A stretch of DNA of 64,000 nt from Zwartia vadi (GTDB lineage: Bacteria > Pseudomonadota > Gammaproteobacteria > Burkholderiales > Burkholderiaceae_B): NCBI RefSeq assembly GCF_030410375.1, contig NZ_JAUHHE010000015.1, forward strand, positions 35,069-99,068, given 5' to 3'. The position numbers were made by a program, and so were the translations under genes. Positions 18,134 through 28,750 of the stretch are shown one piece after another; position 1 is the first letter of the stretch, and every line of letters begins with the position of its first letter. The notes below the pieces were generated by a model. It was not told the DNA's origin. It was given only the letters and a program-made list of their open reading frames with translations, and did no database searches.

Positions 18134-21001
18134 CTACTCGGCGTAAGCCTCTACAGGCAAACAAGAACACACCAAGTTCCGGTCGCCCCAGGCGTTATCC
18201 ACGCGCCCAACAGGCGGCCAGTACTTGGTGTCACGCAAGCTTGCCAGAGGATAGGCAGCCTGCTGACGCGGATAGTCGTGATGCCACTCCTCAGCTAGCA
18301 ACATCTGAGCCGTATGTGGCGCATTTTTCAAAACGTTATCGCTCTTATCGCGCTCACCCCGTTCGACCTGAGCGATCTCCTGACGAATAGAAATCATCGC
18401 GTCGACAAAACGATCCAGCTCAGCCAGTCCCTCTGACTCAGTTGGCTCAACCATCAAGGTACCCGCAACAGGGAAGCTCATGGTCGGTGCATGGAAACCG
18501 TAATCCATCAGACGTTTTGCGATGTCCTCGGCGGAAATGCCAGAGGCCTCCTTGATCGGATTCATATCAAGAATGCACTCGTGCGCGACGCGACCATTAC
18601 GACCCGTGTACAGAATAGGATAATGATCAGCCAGTCGACGAGCCACATAGTTGGCGCTCAAAATCGCCACCTCTGTTGCGCGCCTCAGACCCTGTGCCCC
18701 CATCAGCGAGATGTAGACAAACGGAATAGGCAAAATACTCGCTGAGCCGAACGGGGCCGCCGATACTGGGCCCACGGGCATGCCGTTGGCCATGACACCC
18801 TTTTCATTCACAACACCAGGCAGAAAAGGCGCGAGATGCGCACGCACACCAACAGGCCCCACACCGGGCCCGCCGCCGCCGTGCGGAATGCAGAATGTTT
18901 TATGCAAGTTCAAATGGGAAACATCGGAGCCAAACTTTCCTGGCTGTGCGACACCCACCATGGCGTTCATATTCGCACCGTCCATGTATACCTGACCACC
19001 GGCCTCATGGATCAGATCGCAAATGGTTGTGATCGACTCTTCGAAGACACCATGTGTCGAAGGATAGGTCACCATCAGAGCGGCCAGACGATCGCCAACC
19101 TTGGCGATTTTGGCTTTCAAATCATCGATATCAACGTTGCCGTGCGCATCTGAGCCGACGACCACAACATCCATGCCGACCATGTTTGCGGAAGCGGGAT
19201 TGGTACCATGCGCCGATGATGGGATGAGGCAAACATCTCGCTGATGTTGTCCATTCGCACGATGGTAAGCACGGATCGCAAGCAGACCCGCATACTCGCC
19301 CTGCGCACCAGAGTTAGGCTGCAAGCTGATGGCGTCATAGCCCGTGATTTCACACAAGTCTTTTGACAGACGTTCAATCATCTTTTGATAACCGCGCGTC
19401 TGATCTGCCGGTGCAAAAGGATGAATGGCGGCAAACTCCGGCCATGTCACAGGAATCATCTCGACCGTTGCGTTGAGCTTCATTGTGCAAGAGCCAAGCG
19501 GGATCATTGTGCGATCGAGTGCGAGATCCTTGTCAGCGAGCTTTCGCAGATAACGCAACATATCCGTTTCAGACTGTATGCTGGAAAAGACGGGATGACT
19601 GAGGATGGCCTTCTTGCGCTGAACATTTGAGGGAATGCCTGGCAAGCCGTTTATCGCCGTGGACAAAGCCGGTGGCGACTGCTTGGTCGCCCGAGCAAAC
19701 ACGTCAAGCAGTTCTTCAAGGTCTTGGAGCGTGACTGTTTCGTCCAGGGATATACCGAGATGCGTGGCACTGACGCTGCGCAGATTGATCCGTGCCGCAC
19801 GTGCGGCAGTCAGCACGGCTTCTGTTTGCGTACCCGTTTCGAGCAACAGCGTGTCAAAGAAGGTATCGTTCGCAACCTTGATACCAAGCGATGCGAGGCC
19901 CTGCTTGAGTATTGCGGTCGACTGATGTACTCGCGTGGCGATAGACCGAATACCCTTGGGACCATGCCATAGAGCATACATACTGGACATCACAGCCAAC
20001 AGTACCTGTGCCGTACAGATATTGGAGGTCGCTTTCTCGCGGCGAATGTGTTGCTCACGGGTCTGAAGCGCCAAGCGCAGAGCCTGATTGCCCTGGGCAT
20101 CTTTGGAGATACCGACCAAGCGGCCAGGCATATTCCGCTTGAACGCATCCTTGCAAGCCATGAAGCCAGCATGGGGACCACCAAAACCAAAGGGCACACC
20201 AAAGCGCTGAGCCGAACCGATCGCGATATCCGCACCCCAGTGTCCGGGGGGCTCAAGCAGTGCCAACGCCAACAAGTCCGTTGCACACGCCACGACACCG
20301 CCTTGGGCATGAACCTGCTCAGTGATCGCGCGATAGTCCGCGACAGCACCAAGCGAATGAGGGTATTGCAGGAGCAAACCGAAACAAGCAGGTACGCCCT
20401 TGCCCTCATCACCCACCACCACATCAATATCCAAACCATCTGCACGGGTGCGGATCACCTCGATAGTCTGTGGATGACAATGCTGTGACACAAAAAACAC
20501 CTTGCTCGCGGCTTGCGAAGCGCGACGCGCGAGCGTCATCGCCTCTGCGGCAGCTGTACCTTCGTCAAGCAAAGACGCGTTAGAGATGTCAAGTCCCGTC
20601 AAATCCGCGACCATGGTTTGGTAGTTCAGGATCGCTTCAAGACGACCTTGTGAAATCTCTGGCTGGTACGGCGTGTAGGCGGTGTACCAAGCTGGATTTT
20701 CAAGAATATTACGTAACACAACGTTAGGTGTGTGCGTGCCGTAATAGCCCTGTCCGATGTAGTTGCGAAACACTTGATTTTCGCCCGCTATTTTGCGCAT
20801 TTCAGCCAACACATCGGCCTCTGAGCGCGCGCCGGGAAGATCAAGCTCACGAGACATATGGATGTTCGCAGGCACAACTTCGCGCATCAAGGTGTCGAGA
20901 TTCGCCGCGCCAATCGCTGCGAGCATTTTTTTCTGATCGTCCTCGCTCGGACCAATGTGGCGAGGAATAAATTCGTTCGAAGTATCCAAAGCTTGGGACA
21001 T
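18134..21001 (-). CDS. gcvP: Glycine dehydrogenase (decarboxylating), P-protein
   Basis: PLP enzyme of the glycine cleavage system: decarboxylates glycine and passes the aminomethyl group to lipoylated GcvH. At 955 residues it is the fused, single-chain form. It begins with [17 protein letters not shown] and shows [19 protein letters not shown], then in the second half [19 protein letters not shown] and the PLP-lysine region [22 protein letters not shown] near residue 720. The true start is the ATG at 21001 ([11 protein letters not shown]); sequence upstream in frame overlaps gcvH and is not part of the protein. It is the last gene of gcvT-gcvH-gcvP under the glycine riboswitch. Confidence 0.97.
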   Translation of the reverse strand: MSQALDTSNEFIPRHIGPSEDDQKKMLAAIGAANLDTLMREVVPANIHMSRELDLPGARSEADVLAEMRKIAGENQVFRNYIGQGYYGTHTPNVVLRNILENPAWYTAYTPYQPEISQGRLEAILNYQTMVADLTGLDISNASLLDEGTAAAEAMTLARRASQAASKVFFVSQHCHPQTIEVIRTRADGLDIDVVVGDEGKGVPACFGLLLQYPHSLGAVADYRAITEQVHAQGGVVACATDLLALALLEPPGHWGADIAIGSAQRFGVPFGFGGPHAGFMACKDAFKRNMPGRLVGISKDAQGNQALRLALQTREQHIRREKATSNICTAQVLLAVMSSMYALWHGPKGIRSIATRVHQSTAILKQGLASLGIKVANDTFFDTLLLETGTQTEAVLTAARAARINLRSVSATHLGISLDETVTLQDLEELLDVFARATKQSPPALSTAINGLPGIPSNVQRKKAILSHPVFSSIQSETDMLRYLRKLADKDLALDRTMIPLGSCTMKLNATVEMIPVTWPEFAAIHPFAPADQTRGYQKMIERLSKDLCEITGYDAISLQPNSGAQGEYAGLLAIRAYHRANGQHQRDVCLIPSSAHGTNPASANMVGMDVVVVGSDAHGNVDIDDLKAKIAKVGDRLAALMVTYPSTHGVFEESITTICDLIHEAGGQVYMDGANMNAMVGVAQPGKFGSDVSHLNLHKTFCIPHGGGGPGVGPVGVRAHLAPFLPGVVNEKGVMANGMPVGPVSAAPFGSASILPIPFVYISLMGAQGLRRATEVAILSANYVARRLADHYPILYTGRNGRVAHECILDMNPIKEASGISAEDIAKRLMDYGFHAPTMSFPVAGTLMVEPTESEGLAELDRFVDAMISIRQEIAQVERGERDKSDNVLKNAPHTAQMLLAEEWHHDYPRQQAAYPLASLRDTKYWPPVGRVDNAWGDRNLVCSCLPVEAYAE

Positions 21002-21011
21002 GATTTTTGCC

Positions 21012-21392
21012 TTAACTTGCGTCAGCGACAGCCTGATAGCCTGCTGCATCGAGCAAACCATCAATATCGGCGGGATTGTTTGCCTTGATCTTGAAGATCC
21101 AAGTGCCGTAGGGGCTGGCATTGATGGTTTCGGGCGCGTCATTGAGCGCCTCATTAAAACCAACGATCTCGCCGGCGACAGGCGCATAAATATCAGATGC
21201 CGCCTTGACAGACTCTACGACTCCGGCGGTTGCGCCTGCAGCGAGTTTGGAGCCGACTTTCACGTCGCCGACAAACACCAGATCGCCGAGCTGTTCTTGT
21301 GCGGGGCCAGTAATACCGACGATCATCACATCGCCTTCGGCCTTGATCCATTCGTGTGTTTTTGCGTATTTACGATCGCTAGGGATGCTCAT
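21012..21392 (-). CDS. gcvH: Glycine cleavage system H protein
   Basis: The lipoyl carrier that shuttles the aminomethyl group between P- and T-proteins. Its 126 residues are the normal size. It contains the H-protein N-terminus [20 protein letters not shown], and the lipoylation site is the Lys in [20 protein letters not shown] near residue 63. The ATG at 21392 has a clear GGAGA ribosome site. gcvP begins 10 bp downstream and gcvT lies 61 bp upstream, so all three are controlled together. Confidence 0.97.
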   Translation of the reverse strand: MSIPSDRKYAKTHEWIKAEGDVMIVGITGPAQEQLGDLVFVGDVKVGSKLAAGATAGVVESVKAASDIYAPVAGEIVGFNEALNDAPETINASPYGTWIFKIKANNPADIDGLLDAAGYQAVADAS

Positions 21393-21453
21393 GAAAGTCT
21401 CCAGAAATTTTTCAATCAGTTTGGTTGAATTGAATACGGTTTAAATAAAAAAA

Positions 21454-22554
21454 TTACGCGTGTGTGACCACTTGTCCGTTACGCACAAAAGGCAACTTGC
21501 ACACTACGGCCGGCACCCATTTGCCACGAATCTCGATTTCGACTTGATCACCTGCAGCCACTCCATGTGGAAGTCGACCAAATCCAATTGACACCCCCAT
21601 CGTCGGGGACATCGTGCCGCTGGTGACCTCGCCCATGCCTTTCGCGGTGCGCACGGCCATGTGCGCGCGCATCACACCACGATCAAGTAACTTGAGACCA
21701 ATAAAGGTTCGCGGATCCGCGAACTGCTCGATAGCTTTGCGTCCAATAAAATGACGCTCCGGGTCCTTGAGAGAGACCGTCCAGGTCAAGCCAGCCTGAT
21801 TGGGATGGATGAGCTCATCCATGTCCTGACCGTACAGATTCATCCCCGCTTCCAGACGCAGGGTGTCACGGGCACCCAACCCACAGGGCGCCACACCCTG
21901 GGATACCAAATCCGCCCAAAGCTTTCCAACCTCTGTCGCAGGCACCACGATTTCAAAGCCGTCTTCGCCCGTATAGCCTGTGCGGGCCACCATCGTATCG
22001 CCGGGGAACTGGGCGCCAGAAAACACGCCAAGATTCTCAGTCGCCTCGAGCCAAGCGGGTCGTGCCGCCCAGACCTTGGCGCGCGCATGGGGTCCTTGCA
22101 CCGCAATCATCGCCAGATCACGTCTTGGGGTGACCGTCACCTGATAGTGACCGGCCACAGCTACACGCTGCATCCAGGAGATGTCTTTGTCGGCAGTCCC
22201 GGCATTCACAACCAGGCGCCACTGTGTGGGTGTAAAAAAATAAACAATCAGATCGTCTATCACGCCACCCTGAGGATTCAACATACAGGAGTAAAGCGCT
22301 TTGCCAGATTGCGTCAGCTTGGACACGTCATTGGCAATAAGTCTGCGTAAAAATTTGGCTGCATCCTCGCCCTGAACATCGACGTTGAGCATATGAGAAA
22401 CATCGAACATGCCTGCATCCCGGCGAACAGCATGGTGTTCCTCAATCTGGGAGCCATAATTGACAGGCATGTCCCAACCACCAAAATCGACCATACGTGC
22501 GCCAGCGGCAACATGGACGTCGGCAAGAGGGGTGCGCTTGAGTTCAGCAGACAT
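21454..22554 (-). CDS. gcvT: Aminomethyltransferase, glycine cleavage T-protein
   Basis: Transfers the methylene group from the H-protein to tetrahydrofolate and releases ammonia. The 366 residues show [37 protein letters not shown] at the N-terminus, the folate-binding [13 protein letters not shown] near residue 195, [21 protein letters not shown] near residue 230 (catalytic Asp region nearby), and the C-terminal barrel domain with [19 protein letters not shown]. The ATG at 22554 is chosen because GGAG sits six bases upstream. It is the first gene of the operon and follows the tandem glycine riboswitch. Confidence 0.97.
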   Translation of the reverse strand: MSAELKRTPLADVHVAAGARMVDFGGWDMPVNYGSQIEEHHAVRRDAGMFDVSHMLNVDVQGEDAAKFLRRLIANDVSKLTQSGKALYSCMLNPQGGVIDDLIVYFFTPTQWRLVVNAGTADKDISWMQRVAVAGHYQVTVTPRRDLAMIAVQGPHARAKVWAARPAWLEATENLGVFSGAQFPGDTMVARTGYTGEDGFEIVVPATEVGKLWADLVSQGVAPCGLGARDTLRLEAGMNLYGQDMDELIHPNQAGLTWTVSLKDPERHFIGRKAIEQFADPRTFIGLKLLDRGVMRAHMAVRTAKGMGEVTSGTMSPTMGVSIGFGRLPHGVAAGDQVEIEIRGKWVPAVVCKLPFVRNGQVVTHA

Positions 22555-22639
22555 GGAAAACTCCGACAAAGGGACAATAAACTAGTGAGGTGCGGCACCC
22601 GAATCGCATGCGCTGCGCGCATGAGATTTGACTGGCGAT

Positions 22640-22869
22640 CCGCCCCTCTGTCCTTTTGCCTGAGAGTTGCCCCGCGAACATGCGGGTGTGCACCTTCGGC
22701 GCCCGTGATGACCTGACGGTCCCGGGTCTCTCCAGAGTGTTGTGCTGAAAGTTGTTTCAAGAACTTTCAATTCATCTTGCGGTATGGGGGGCCTGAGCGA
22801 TTCTGGGCGAATTGCGCCTTCGGCGGCAAGCCGAGATCCCTTCAAGGGGGTCGACTGCGCTCTCCCGCA
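22640..22869 (-). promoter_or_regulatory. Tandem glycine riboswitch upstream of gcvT
   Basis: Two glycine aptamers are visible on the minus strand. The first (about 22869-22777) has GCGGGAGAG, the core GCCGCCGAAGGCGCAA and CGCTCAGGC. The second (about 22742-22640) has CTCTGGAGAG, the core GCGCCGAAGGTGCA and the near-consensus CTCAGGCAAAAGGACAGAG at 22646-22664. A hairpin with GAAAGTT/AACTTTC arms (22747-22768) lies in the linker. In this class glycine binding normally turns on the cleavage operon. The gcvT start lies ~85 bases downstream. A weak possible promoter (TTGTGG, 18 bp, TATGCT) lies at about 22890-22920. Confidence 0.95.
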
Positions 22870-22967
22870 ATATGCGTTCACAGCAGTAGAAGCATAACGC
22901 GAAAATCAAGCCCACCACAAGCCCAGTTCACTTGTGCCCCTTTCAAAAAGCAGGTTTAAAGGGTTTG

Positions 22968-24164
22968 CTACATGCTACGCGCGCAGGCTACGGCTGAGGC
23001 CCAAGCCCACTGAAAGTTATAGCCGCCCAACCAGCCCGTCACATCAACCGTTTCGCCAATGAAGTGCAGTCCTGGAACACTTCGCGCTTCCATGCTGCGC
23101 TGATCCAGCCCACGGGTATCGACTCCTCCCCGCATGACTTCGGCCTTTTTATAGCCTGCTGTGCCAGTCGGTATCAGCGACCAGCCATGAATACGCTGAG
23201 CCAGGTCCTTTAGAACGCGATCCGGGGCATCCGCCAAGCGAAGTGTTGCCTGCTCACCCAACCACTGCTCAGCGAGGCGCTTAGGCCAAAGAGAGCTGAG
23301 CAAGGTTCCAAGCTGCTGCTTGCCTCCCACTTTAGCTTGGACAAGCTTTTGGGATAAATCCTGCCCCGGCGCCAAGTTCAGCTCAATCGCCTCGCCGGGC
23401 TGCCAGTAGCTCGATATTTGTAAAATGCCGGGACCCGAAAGCCCCCGGTGGGTAAATAAAACGTCTTCCAGGAACTCCTGGGCACGCCGCCCAGGGCCCG
23501 CGCGCACCAGGGCTTGCAAGGCTACACCCGCGAGCGCACCAAAAGGAGCCCAGGCTTCTACATCAAAAGTTAGGGGCACCAGCGCCGGACGCGGTTCTAT
23601 AACTTTTAATCCAAACTGCCTGGCGATTTTTAAGCCAAAATCGGTCGCACCAAGCTGCGGAATCGCCAGACCACCAGTCGCCACCACTAATCGACTCGCT
23701 TCGATCGTGCCAACCGAAGTGTGAACAGAAAATCCCGTTGCGCCGGGACGCTCTGTGCGTAAAATCTCTTTGACTTCGCAGGGCATGCGCCATTGGACAC
23801 CACCTTGCTCGCACTCGACACGAAGCATCTCGATGATGTCTTCACTGCTTTTGTCGCAAAAAAGCTGTCCTTTATGTTTTTCATGCCAGGCAATGCCGTG
23901 GCGACGCATCAATTCTATGAAATCCTGCGGGGAATAACCTGCTAAGGCAGACTTGCAGAAGTGGGGATTCGCAGAGATGAAGTTCTCAGGCCCGACTTGC
24001 TTGTTGGTGAAGTTGCAGCGACCACCTCCGGAAATCCGGATTTTCTCAGCCAGAACTTTGGCGTGATCGATTAGAACGACAGAGCGCCCCCGTTGAGCGG
24101 CCACTGCAGCACACATCATGCCTGCAGCACCCGCACCAATCACCGCCACATCAAACTGCAGCAT
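22968..24164 (-). CDS. HI0933/YhiN (BaiN)-family FAD flavoprotein
   Basis: A 398-residue NAD(P)/FAD-dependent oxidoreductase of the HI0933-like family. The N-terminal dinucleotide fold is VAVIGAGAAGMMCAAVAAQRG, followed by the family-typical KIRISGGGRCNFTN near residue 45. VVATGGLAIPQLGATDFG lies mid-protein, and the C-terminal FAD-contacting segment is GLHFIGETVDVTGWLGGYNFQWAWASA. Related proteins are mostly uncharacterised; one relative acts on bile acid intermediates, but nothing here points to that. It is transcribed in the same direction as the gcv genes, starting 40 bp downstream of the decarboxylase gene. Confidence 0.87.
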   Translation of the reverse strand: MLQFDVAVIGAGAAGMMCAAVAAQRGRSVVLIDHAKVLAEKIRISGGGRCNFTNKQVGPENFISANPHFCKSALAGYSPQDFIELMRRHGIAWHEKHKGQLFCDKSSEDIIEMLRVECEQGGVQWRMPCEVKEILRTERPGATGFSVHTSVGTIEASRLVVATGGLAIPQLGATDFGLKIARQFGLKVIEPRPALVPLTFDVEAWAPFGALAGVALQALVRAGPGRRAQEFLEDVLFTHRGLSGPGILQISSYWQPGEAIELNLAPGQDLSQKLVQAKVGGKQQLGTLLSSLWPKRLAEQWLGEQATLRLADAPDRVLKDLAQRIHGWSLIPTGTAGYKKAEVMRGGVDTRGLDQRSMEARSVPGLHFIGETVDVTGWLGGYNFQWAWASAVACARSM

Positions 24165-24203
24165 GCACCCCTCCGGGGCAGCCCGCCATAGAAAGAACCT
24201 GAA

Positions 24204-26471
24204 TTAGCATTGCGCTTCAATCAGGCAGTCAACGTAGTAACGCTTTTCACCATTGGGCAGTACCTCTTCACCCAGACCGTGAATATACGTTTCAAAAGAC
24301 GGAAACTTTTCGTTGAACTCGCGAGCGAACTCCAGATACTGCACGATCGTTTTGTTGAATCGCTCACCGGGAATCAGCAAGGGTATGCCAGGAGGGTAGG
24401 GTGTCAACAAGACCCCGGTCACGCGCCCTTCAAGCTGATCAATCGACACGCGCTCGACCTCACGGTGCGCCATTTTCGCAAACGCATCCGACGGCTTGAG
24501 TGCCGGTACCATATCACTCAAATACATTTCAGTCGTGAGGCGCGCGACATCATGTTTGCGGTATTCCGCATGGATTTGCTGACACAAATCACGCAAGCCC
24601 ATGCGTTCGTAGCGACGATTTGTTTTGCAGAAGTCGGGCAAGATGCGCCACATCGGCTGATTGCGATCATAGTCGTCTTTAAACTGCTGCAAGGCAGTTA
24701 ACAGCGTGTTCCAACGGCCTTTAGTAATGCCGATCGTGAACATGATGAAAAAAGAATACAGGCCTGTCTTTTCAACCACCACACCATGCTCGGTCAGATA
24801 CTTCGAAACAAGCGCCGCTGGCACACCGGTCTCACCGAAACTGCCTGACATGTCCAGTCCCGGTGTCACAATAGTGGCCTTAATCGGGTCCAGCATGTTG
24901 AACCCCTCGGCGAGATCGCCGAAACCATGCCAATGATCGTTCGCCTTGAGGATCCAGTCCGACTGCTCGCCCACACCATGCGCGGCCAGATAGTCAGGCC
25001 CCCAAACGGTGAACCACCAGTCGTCATCGCCATACTCGAGATCAACCTTGCGCATCGCTCGACGGAAATCAAGGGCTTCGCGAATACTTTCCTCGACCAA
25101 GGCTGTACCACCCGGAGCTTCCATCATGGCGGCTGCCACATCACAGGACGCGATAATCGCGTACTGAGGGGAAGTGGACATATGCATCAAATAAGCTTCA
25201 TTGAAAATATTGCGATCAAGCTTGCGGCTCTCAGATTCCTGCACAATGATCTGGGAGGCCTGCGAAATCCCCGCCAACAATTTATGCGTCGAATGCGTGG
25301 CAAAAACCATTGACTTGGGACTACGCGGGCGACCTGCGCCGATCGCGTGCATATTTTGATAAAACGTGTGAAACGCGGCATGAGGCAACCACGCCTCGTC
25401 AAAGTGAAGCGTATCCACAAGATTACCGAGCTTTTCCTTGATCATTTCAACGTTGTAAATGACACCGTCATAGGTGCTTTGCGTCAAGGTCAAAATTCGT
25501 GGATTCTTATTTTTAACTTTGCGTGCGAACGGATTCGCATCAATTTTTTTCTGGATGCTTTCAGGCTCGAATTCCTCAAGCGGAATCGGACCGATGATGC
25601 CCATGTGATTGCGAGTCGGACGTAAAAATACAGGAATCGCACCTGTCATCGTAATCGCGTGCAGAATAGACTTGTGACAATTGCGATCCACCACCACGAT
25701 GTCATCAGCAGCCACGTTGGCGTGCCAGACAACCTTGTTCGACGTCGATGTGCCGTTAGTGACAAAATAACAGTGGTCCGCATTAAAGATTCGCGCGGCG
25801 TTCAACTCTGACTCTGCGATGGGTCCCGTGTGGTCGAGCAACTGACCGAGCTCATCGACCGCGTTACAGACGTCCGCGCGCAACATATTTTCACCAAAGA
25901 ACTGGTGAAACATCTGCCCAACCGGACTCTTTAAAAAGGCGACTCCGCCCGAATGTCCCGGGCAGTGCCAAGAGTAGGAACCATCCTGGGCATAGTTGAC
26001 GAGCTCGCGGAAAAATGGCGGTGCCAGGCTATCCACATAGCTGCGTGCCTCCCGAATAATGTGGCGCGCCACAAACTCAGGCGTGTCCTCAAACATGTGA
26101 ATAAAACCATGCAACTCACGCAAGATATCGTTGGGAATATGTTCGGCTGTTCGCGTTTCGCCATACAGATAAATAGGTATGTCCGCGTTACGGAAACGCA
26201 ACTCACCGATAAAGACACGCAGGTTTTTAATCGCGCCGGCCACATCTTCTGGCGAGTCGACATCGAACTCCTCGTCATCTATCGACAGAATAAAGGCGCT
26301 TGCGCGACTTTGCTGTTGAGCAAAGGAACTCAGGTCTCCATAACTAGTGACACCGATCACCTCCATACCTTCGGCCTCAATCGCGGTCGCTAAGGCACGC
26401 ACACCAAGGCCGGACGCGTTCTCGGAACGGTAATCCTCGTCGATGATAAAGATAGGGAAGCGAAATTTCAT
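24204..26471 (-). CDS. Lysine/arginine/ornithine decarboxylase, biosynthetic or acid-resistance type
   Basis: A 755-residue PLP decarboxylase of the large fold-type I group (LdcC, AdiA, SpeF). The N-terminal wing domain begins FPIFIIDEDYRSENA. The PLP site is SMVFATHSTHKLLAGISQASQI near residue 370 with the Schiff-base Lys, preceded by LHFDEAWLPHAAFH with the cofactor-binding Asp, and HCYFVTNGTSTSNKVV near residue 225. The C-terminal domain has LTPYPPGIPLLIPGERF. The sequence cannot decide among lysine, arginine and ornithine. It starts at ATG 26471 and follows dcd by about 100 bases on the same strand. Confidence 0.9.
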   Translation of the reverse strand: MKFRFPIFIIDEDYRSENASGLGVRALATAIEAEGMEVIGVTSYGDLSSFAQQQSRASAFILSIDDEEFDVDSPEDVAGAIKNLRVFIGELRFRNADIPIYLYGETRTAEHIPNDILRELHGFIHMFEDTPEFVARHIIREARSYVDSLAPPFFRELVNYAQDGSYSWHCPGHSGGVAFLKSPVGQMFHQFFGENMLRADVCNAVDELGQLLDHTGPIAESELNAARIFNADHCYFVTNGTSTSNKVVWHANVAADDIVVVDRNCHKSILHAITMTGAIPVFLRPTRNHMGIIGPIPLEEFEPESIQKKIDANPFARKVKNKNPRILTLTQSTYDGVIYNVEMIKEKLGNLVDTLHFDEAWLPHAAFHTFYQNMHAIGAGRPRSPKSMVFATHSTHKLLAGISQASQIIVQESESRKLDRNIFNEAYLMHMSTSPQYAIIASCDVAAAMMEAPGGTALVEESIREALDFRRAMRKVDLEYGDDDWWFTVWGPDYLAAHGVGEQSDWILKANDHWHGFGDLAEGFNMLDPIKATIVTPGLDMSGSFGETGVPAALVSKYLTEHGVVVEKTGLYSFFIMFTIGITKGRWNTLLTALQQFKDDYDRNQPMWRILPDFCKTNRRYERMGLRDLCQQIHAEYRKHDVARLTTEMYLSDMVPALKPSDAFAKMAHREVERVSIDQLEGRVTGVLLTPYPPGIPLLIPGERFNKTIVQYLEFAREFNEKFPSFETYIHGLGEEVLPNGEKRYYVDCLIEAQC

Positions 26472-26574
26472 CCGGAGGACTCCGCAAAGAATAGGTGAAT
26501 AGATGAAGTCGAGCGTATCGCCCGACGCATTGCATGACTTAAATCATAAAACTCAAACGCGCAGTTGGATCGTA

Positions 26575-27141
26575 TCAAGTGCGCGGCAAGGTCACGCCAC
26601 GCTGACCCTGGTACTTGCCACCGCGATCTTTGTAAGAGGTCGAGCAAATCTCGTCGCTTTCAAAAAATAGCATTTGCGCACATCCCTCGCCTGCGTAAAT
26701 TTTTGCGGGCAGTGGTGTGGTGTTGGAGAACTCGAGGGTCACGTGGCCTTCCCATTCGGGCTCCAAGGGCGTCACGTTGACGATGATGCCGCAGCGCGCA
26801 TAGGTACTTTTGCCTAAACAGACCGTCAGCACGCTGCGTGGAATCCGGAAATACTCCACCGTACGGGCCAGCGCAAAAGAGTTGGGGGGAATGATACAAA
26901 TATCGCCCTTGAAATCGACGAAGGATTTTTCATCGAAATTTTTGGGGTCGACAATCGTCGAGTTGATGTTGGTAAAAATCTTGAACTCGTTGGCGCAGCG
27001 CACATCGTAGCCGTAGCTGCTCGTGCCGTAGCTCACAATTCGCCCGGATTCGTTCGAACGTACCTGCCCAGGCTCGAAGGGTTCGATCATCCCATCGGAT
27101 TGTGCCATGCGGCGGATCCAGTTGTCGCTTTTGATGCTCAT
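26575..27141 (-). CDS. dcd: dCTP deaminase
   Basis: Deaminates dCTP to dUTP, the main source of dUMP for thymidylate synthesis. The 188 residues match the trimeric bacterial enzyme: [17 protein letters not shown] near residue 41, [30 protein letters not shown] (substrate site with Ser-Arg), and the catalytic Glu in [20 protein letters not shown] near residue 138. The [11 protein letters not shown] motif follows. The ATG at 27141 begins [13 protein letters not shown] as in homologues. It lies between mrp upstream and the decarboxylase downstream on the same strand, with 91 and 103 bp gaps. Confidence 0.96.
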   Translation of the reverse strand: MSIKSDNWIRRMAQSDGMIEPFEPGQVRSNESGRIVSYGTSSYGYDVRCANEFKIFTNINSTIVDPKNFDEKSFVDFKGDICIIPPNSFALARTVEYFRIPRSVLTVCLGKSTYARCGIIVNVTPLEPEWEGHVTLEFSNTTPLPAKIYAGEGCAQMLFFESDEICSTSYKDRGGKYQGQRGVTLPRT

Positions 27142-27232
27142 TGCCCAAGCGCCTCAAAATTAAAAGTCGAGAGGGCGAATTTTACCCCCTGTCTGGCCCC
27201 ATCTGGGCAGACAGGCGGGTAGATGTCTGAAT

Positions 27233-28318
27233 TCAGGTCCGTTTGACCGAAATGACACCAAATTTATCGCTTAGATCCCTTGGCAACGCAGCAACCTTGG
27301 CGGCGATATTGGCGGCGATTTCTCCGTATAGTCTGGCCGCCTCGCTATTGGGCTCGGAGACCACAGTAGGCCGACCGGCGTCGGCACCGACGCGAATCGC
27401 CATGGAGAGGGGAAGCGCCCCCAACCAAGAGACCTTGTATTGGGCCGCCATGCGTTGTCCGCCGCCCTCACCAAAGATGTGCTCGGCGTGACCACACTGG
27501 CTACAAATATGAATCGCCATGTTTTCAATCACGCCCAATACCGGAACGTTGACTTTTTCGAACATTCGCAGACCCTTGCGGGCATCGAGCAACGCCAAAT
27601 CCTGAGGCGTCGTCACGATCACAGCCCCGACAACAGGCACTTTTTGTGAAAGTGTCAATGCAATGTCGCCGGTTCCAGGCGGCATATCGACAATTAAATA
27701 GTCCAGATCATCCCAATTCGTGGATCGCAGCAGCTGCTCCAACGCCTGCGTGACCATCGGACCGCGCCAAATCGCAGGATTGTCTTCGCTAATCATGAAA
27801 CCGATCGAGTTGGCCTGAATGCCATGGCCTATCACGGGGCTCATCGTCTTGCCATCGGTACTGTCCGGCTTTTGAGAAACACCCAGAAGAGTGGGTACAC
27901 TCGGGCCATAGATGTCAGCATCAAGCAGGCCGACTCGGGCCCCTTGCGCTTGGAGCGCCAGCGCCAGGTTGACCGCCGTCGTGCTCTTGCCGACGCCCCC
28001 TTTGCCGGAGGCCACCGCAATAATATTGCGCACGCCAGGCACCAATGCCACGCCGGGCTGCACAGCATGCGCAACGATCTTTGACGATACAAAGACCTCG
28101 GCACGCGAGATCCCTGCAGCGGCGAGCGACTCGACGAGAGACTGACGCAAGGAATCAAGTCGGCTGGACGCTGGATAACCCAGGACCACCTGAATGCTGA
28201 CCCCGCCATCCTTGATCTGAATCTGCGTGTCCTTCACCCAACGGCTAAGTGCTACACCTGTAACAGGGTCACGGACCTGCTCAAGCACTGCCCGCACGTC
28301 TACTAGCGCTACACTCAT
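27233..28318 (-). CDS. mrp: Iron-sulfur cluster carrier ATPase Mrp/ApbC
   Basis: Cytoplasmic P-loop ATPase that carries and transfers [4Fe-4S] clusters. The N-terminal ~90 residues form a DUF59-like domain; the Walker A motif is IIAVASGKGGVGKSTTAVNLAL... with key residues KGGVGKS near residue 110. The switch segment DADIYGPSVPTLLG and the MPPGTGDIALTL motif follow, and the cluster-binding CxxC is in ICSQCGHAEHIFG near residue 275. The 361 residues are normal. It is divergent from a small membrane protein gene and sits next to metG, an arrangement commonly seen in proteobacteria. Confidence 0.95.
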   Translation of the reverse strand: MSVALVDVRAVLEQVRDPVTGVALSRWVKDTQIQIKDGGVSIQVVLGYPASSRLDSLRQSLVESLAAAGISRAEVFVSSKIVAHAVQPGVALVPGVRNIIAVASGKGGVGKSTTAVNLALALQAQGARVGLLDADIYGPSVPTLLGVSQKPDSTDGKTMSPVIGHGIQANSIGFMISEDNPAIWRGPMVTQALEQLLRSTNWDDLDYLIVDMPPGTGDIALTLSQKVPVVGAVIVTTPQDLALLDARKGLRMFEKVNVPVLGVIENMAIHICSQCGHAEHIFGEGGGQRMAAQYKVSWLGALPLSMAIRVGADAGRPTVVSEPNSEAARLYGEIAANIAAKVAALPRDLSDKFGVISVKRT

Positions 28319-28365
28319 TGAAATTCCTTTGCTATCTTTACCATTATTCGAAACACGGTGTCACT

Positions 28366-28626
28366 ATGATCGAACTTCTTCGCCGCATTATCCGCTTTGC
28401 CGTGGTCATTATCGTGGCCTTCGTCGGACTGGTGATGGCGCTCATCCTGACATTTTCCACCATTATCGCGATAATCTTTTTGCTCGTGATCTCGCGTCTG
28501 CGCGGAAAGCCTTTCGAAGTCAAAGAATACTGGATGGCGCGCAAAACCCGCCGCAAGCCCATGTCAGCGCAGGGTTCTTTGAATTCAAAAGATGTCACAG
28601 ACGTGGAGTCCCGCGACATTCGCTAA
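28366..28626 (+). CDS. Small single-helix membrane protein, unknown function
   Basis: An 86-residue protein with a long hydrophobic segment (VVIIVAFVGLVMALILTFSTIIAIIFLLVI, residues ~13-42) and a basic, Arg/Lys-rich tail (RLRGKPFEVKEYWMARKTRRK), consistent with a membrane-anchored protein having a cytoplasmic tail. I do not recognise a family. It is divergent from mrp (48 bp between starts) and 124 bp upstream of metG. The start at 28366 is chosen because earlier in-frame starts would overlap the mrp start region. No clear ribosome site is seen. Confidence 0.6.
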   Translation: MIELLRRIIRFAVVIIVAFVGLVMALILTFSTIIAIIFLLVISRLRGKPFEVKEYWMARKTRRKPMSAQGSLNSKDVTDVESRDIR

Positions 28627-28750
28627 AGAAATCAAAGCCTTGCTGACAGCTCGCTTGGCGCACGCTTCAATGGGGCTTGGCAATATACACACGCGCACTG
28701 CTTTAAAATGATCAACTTGATCTTAATGTCCACCTACGCCTCTATCACTC

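Noticed and set aside
21002..21187. N-terminal extension of GcvP overlapping gcvH
   Set aside because: It lies in the shadow of gcvH; the ATG at 21001 gives the family N-terminus.
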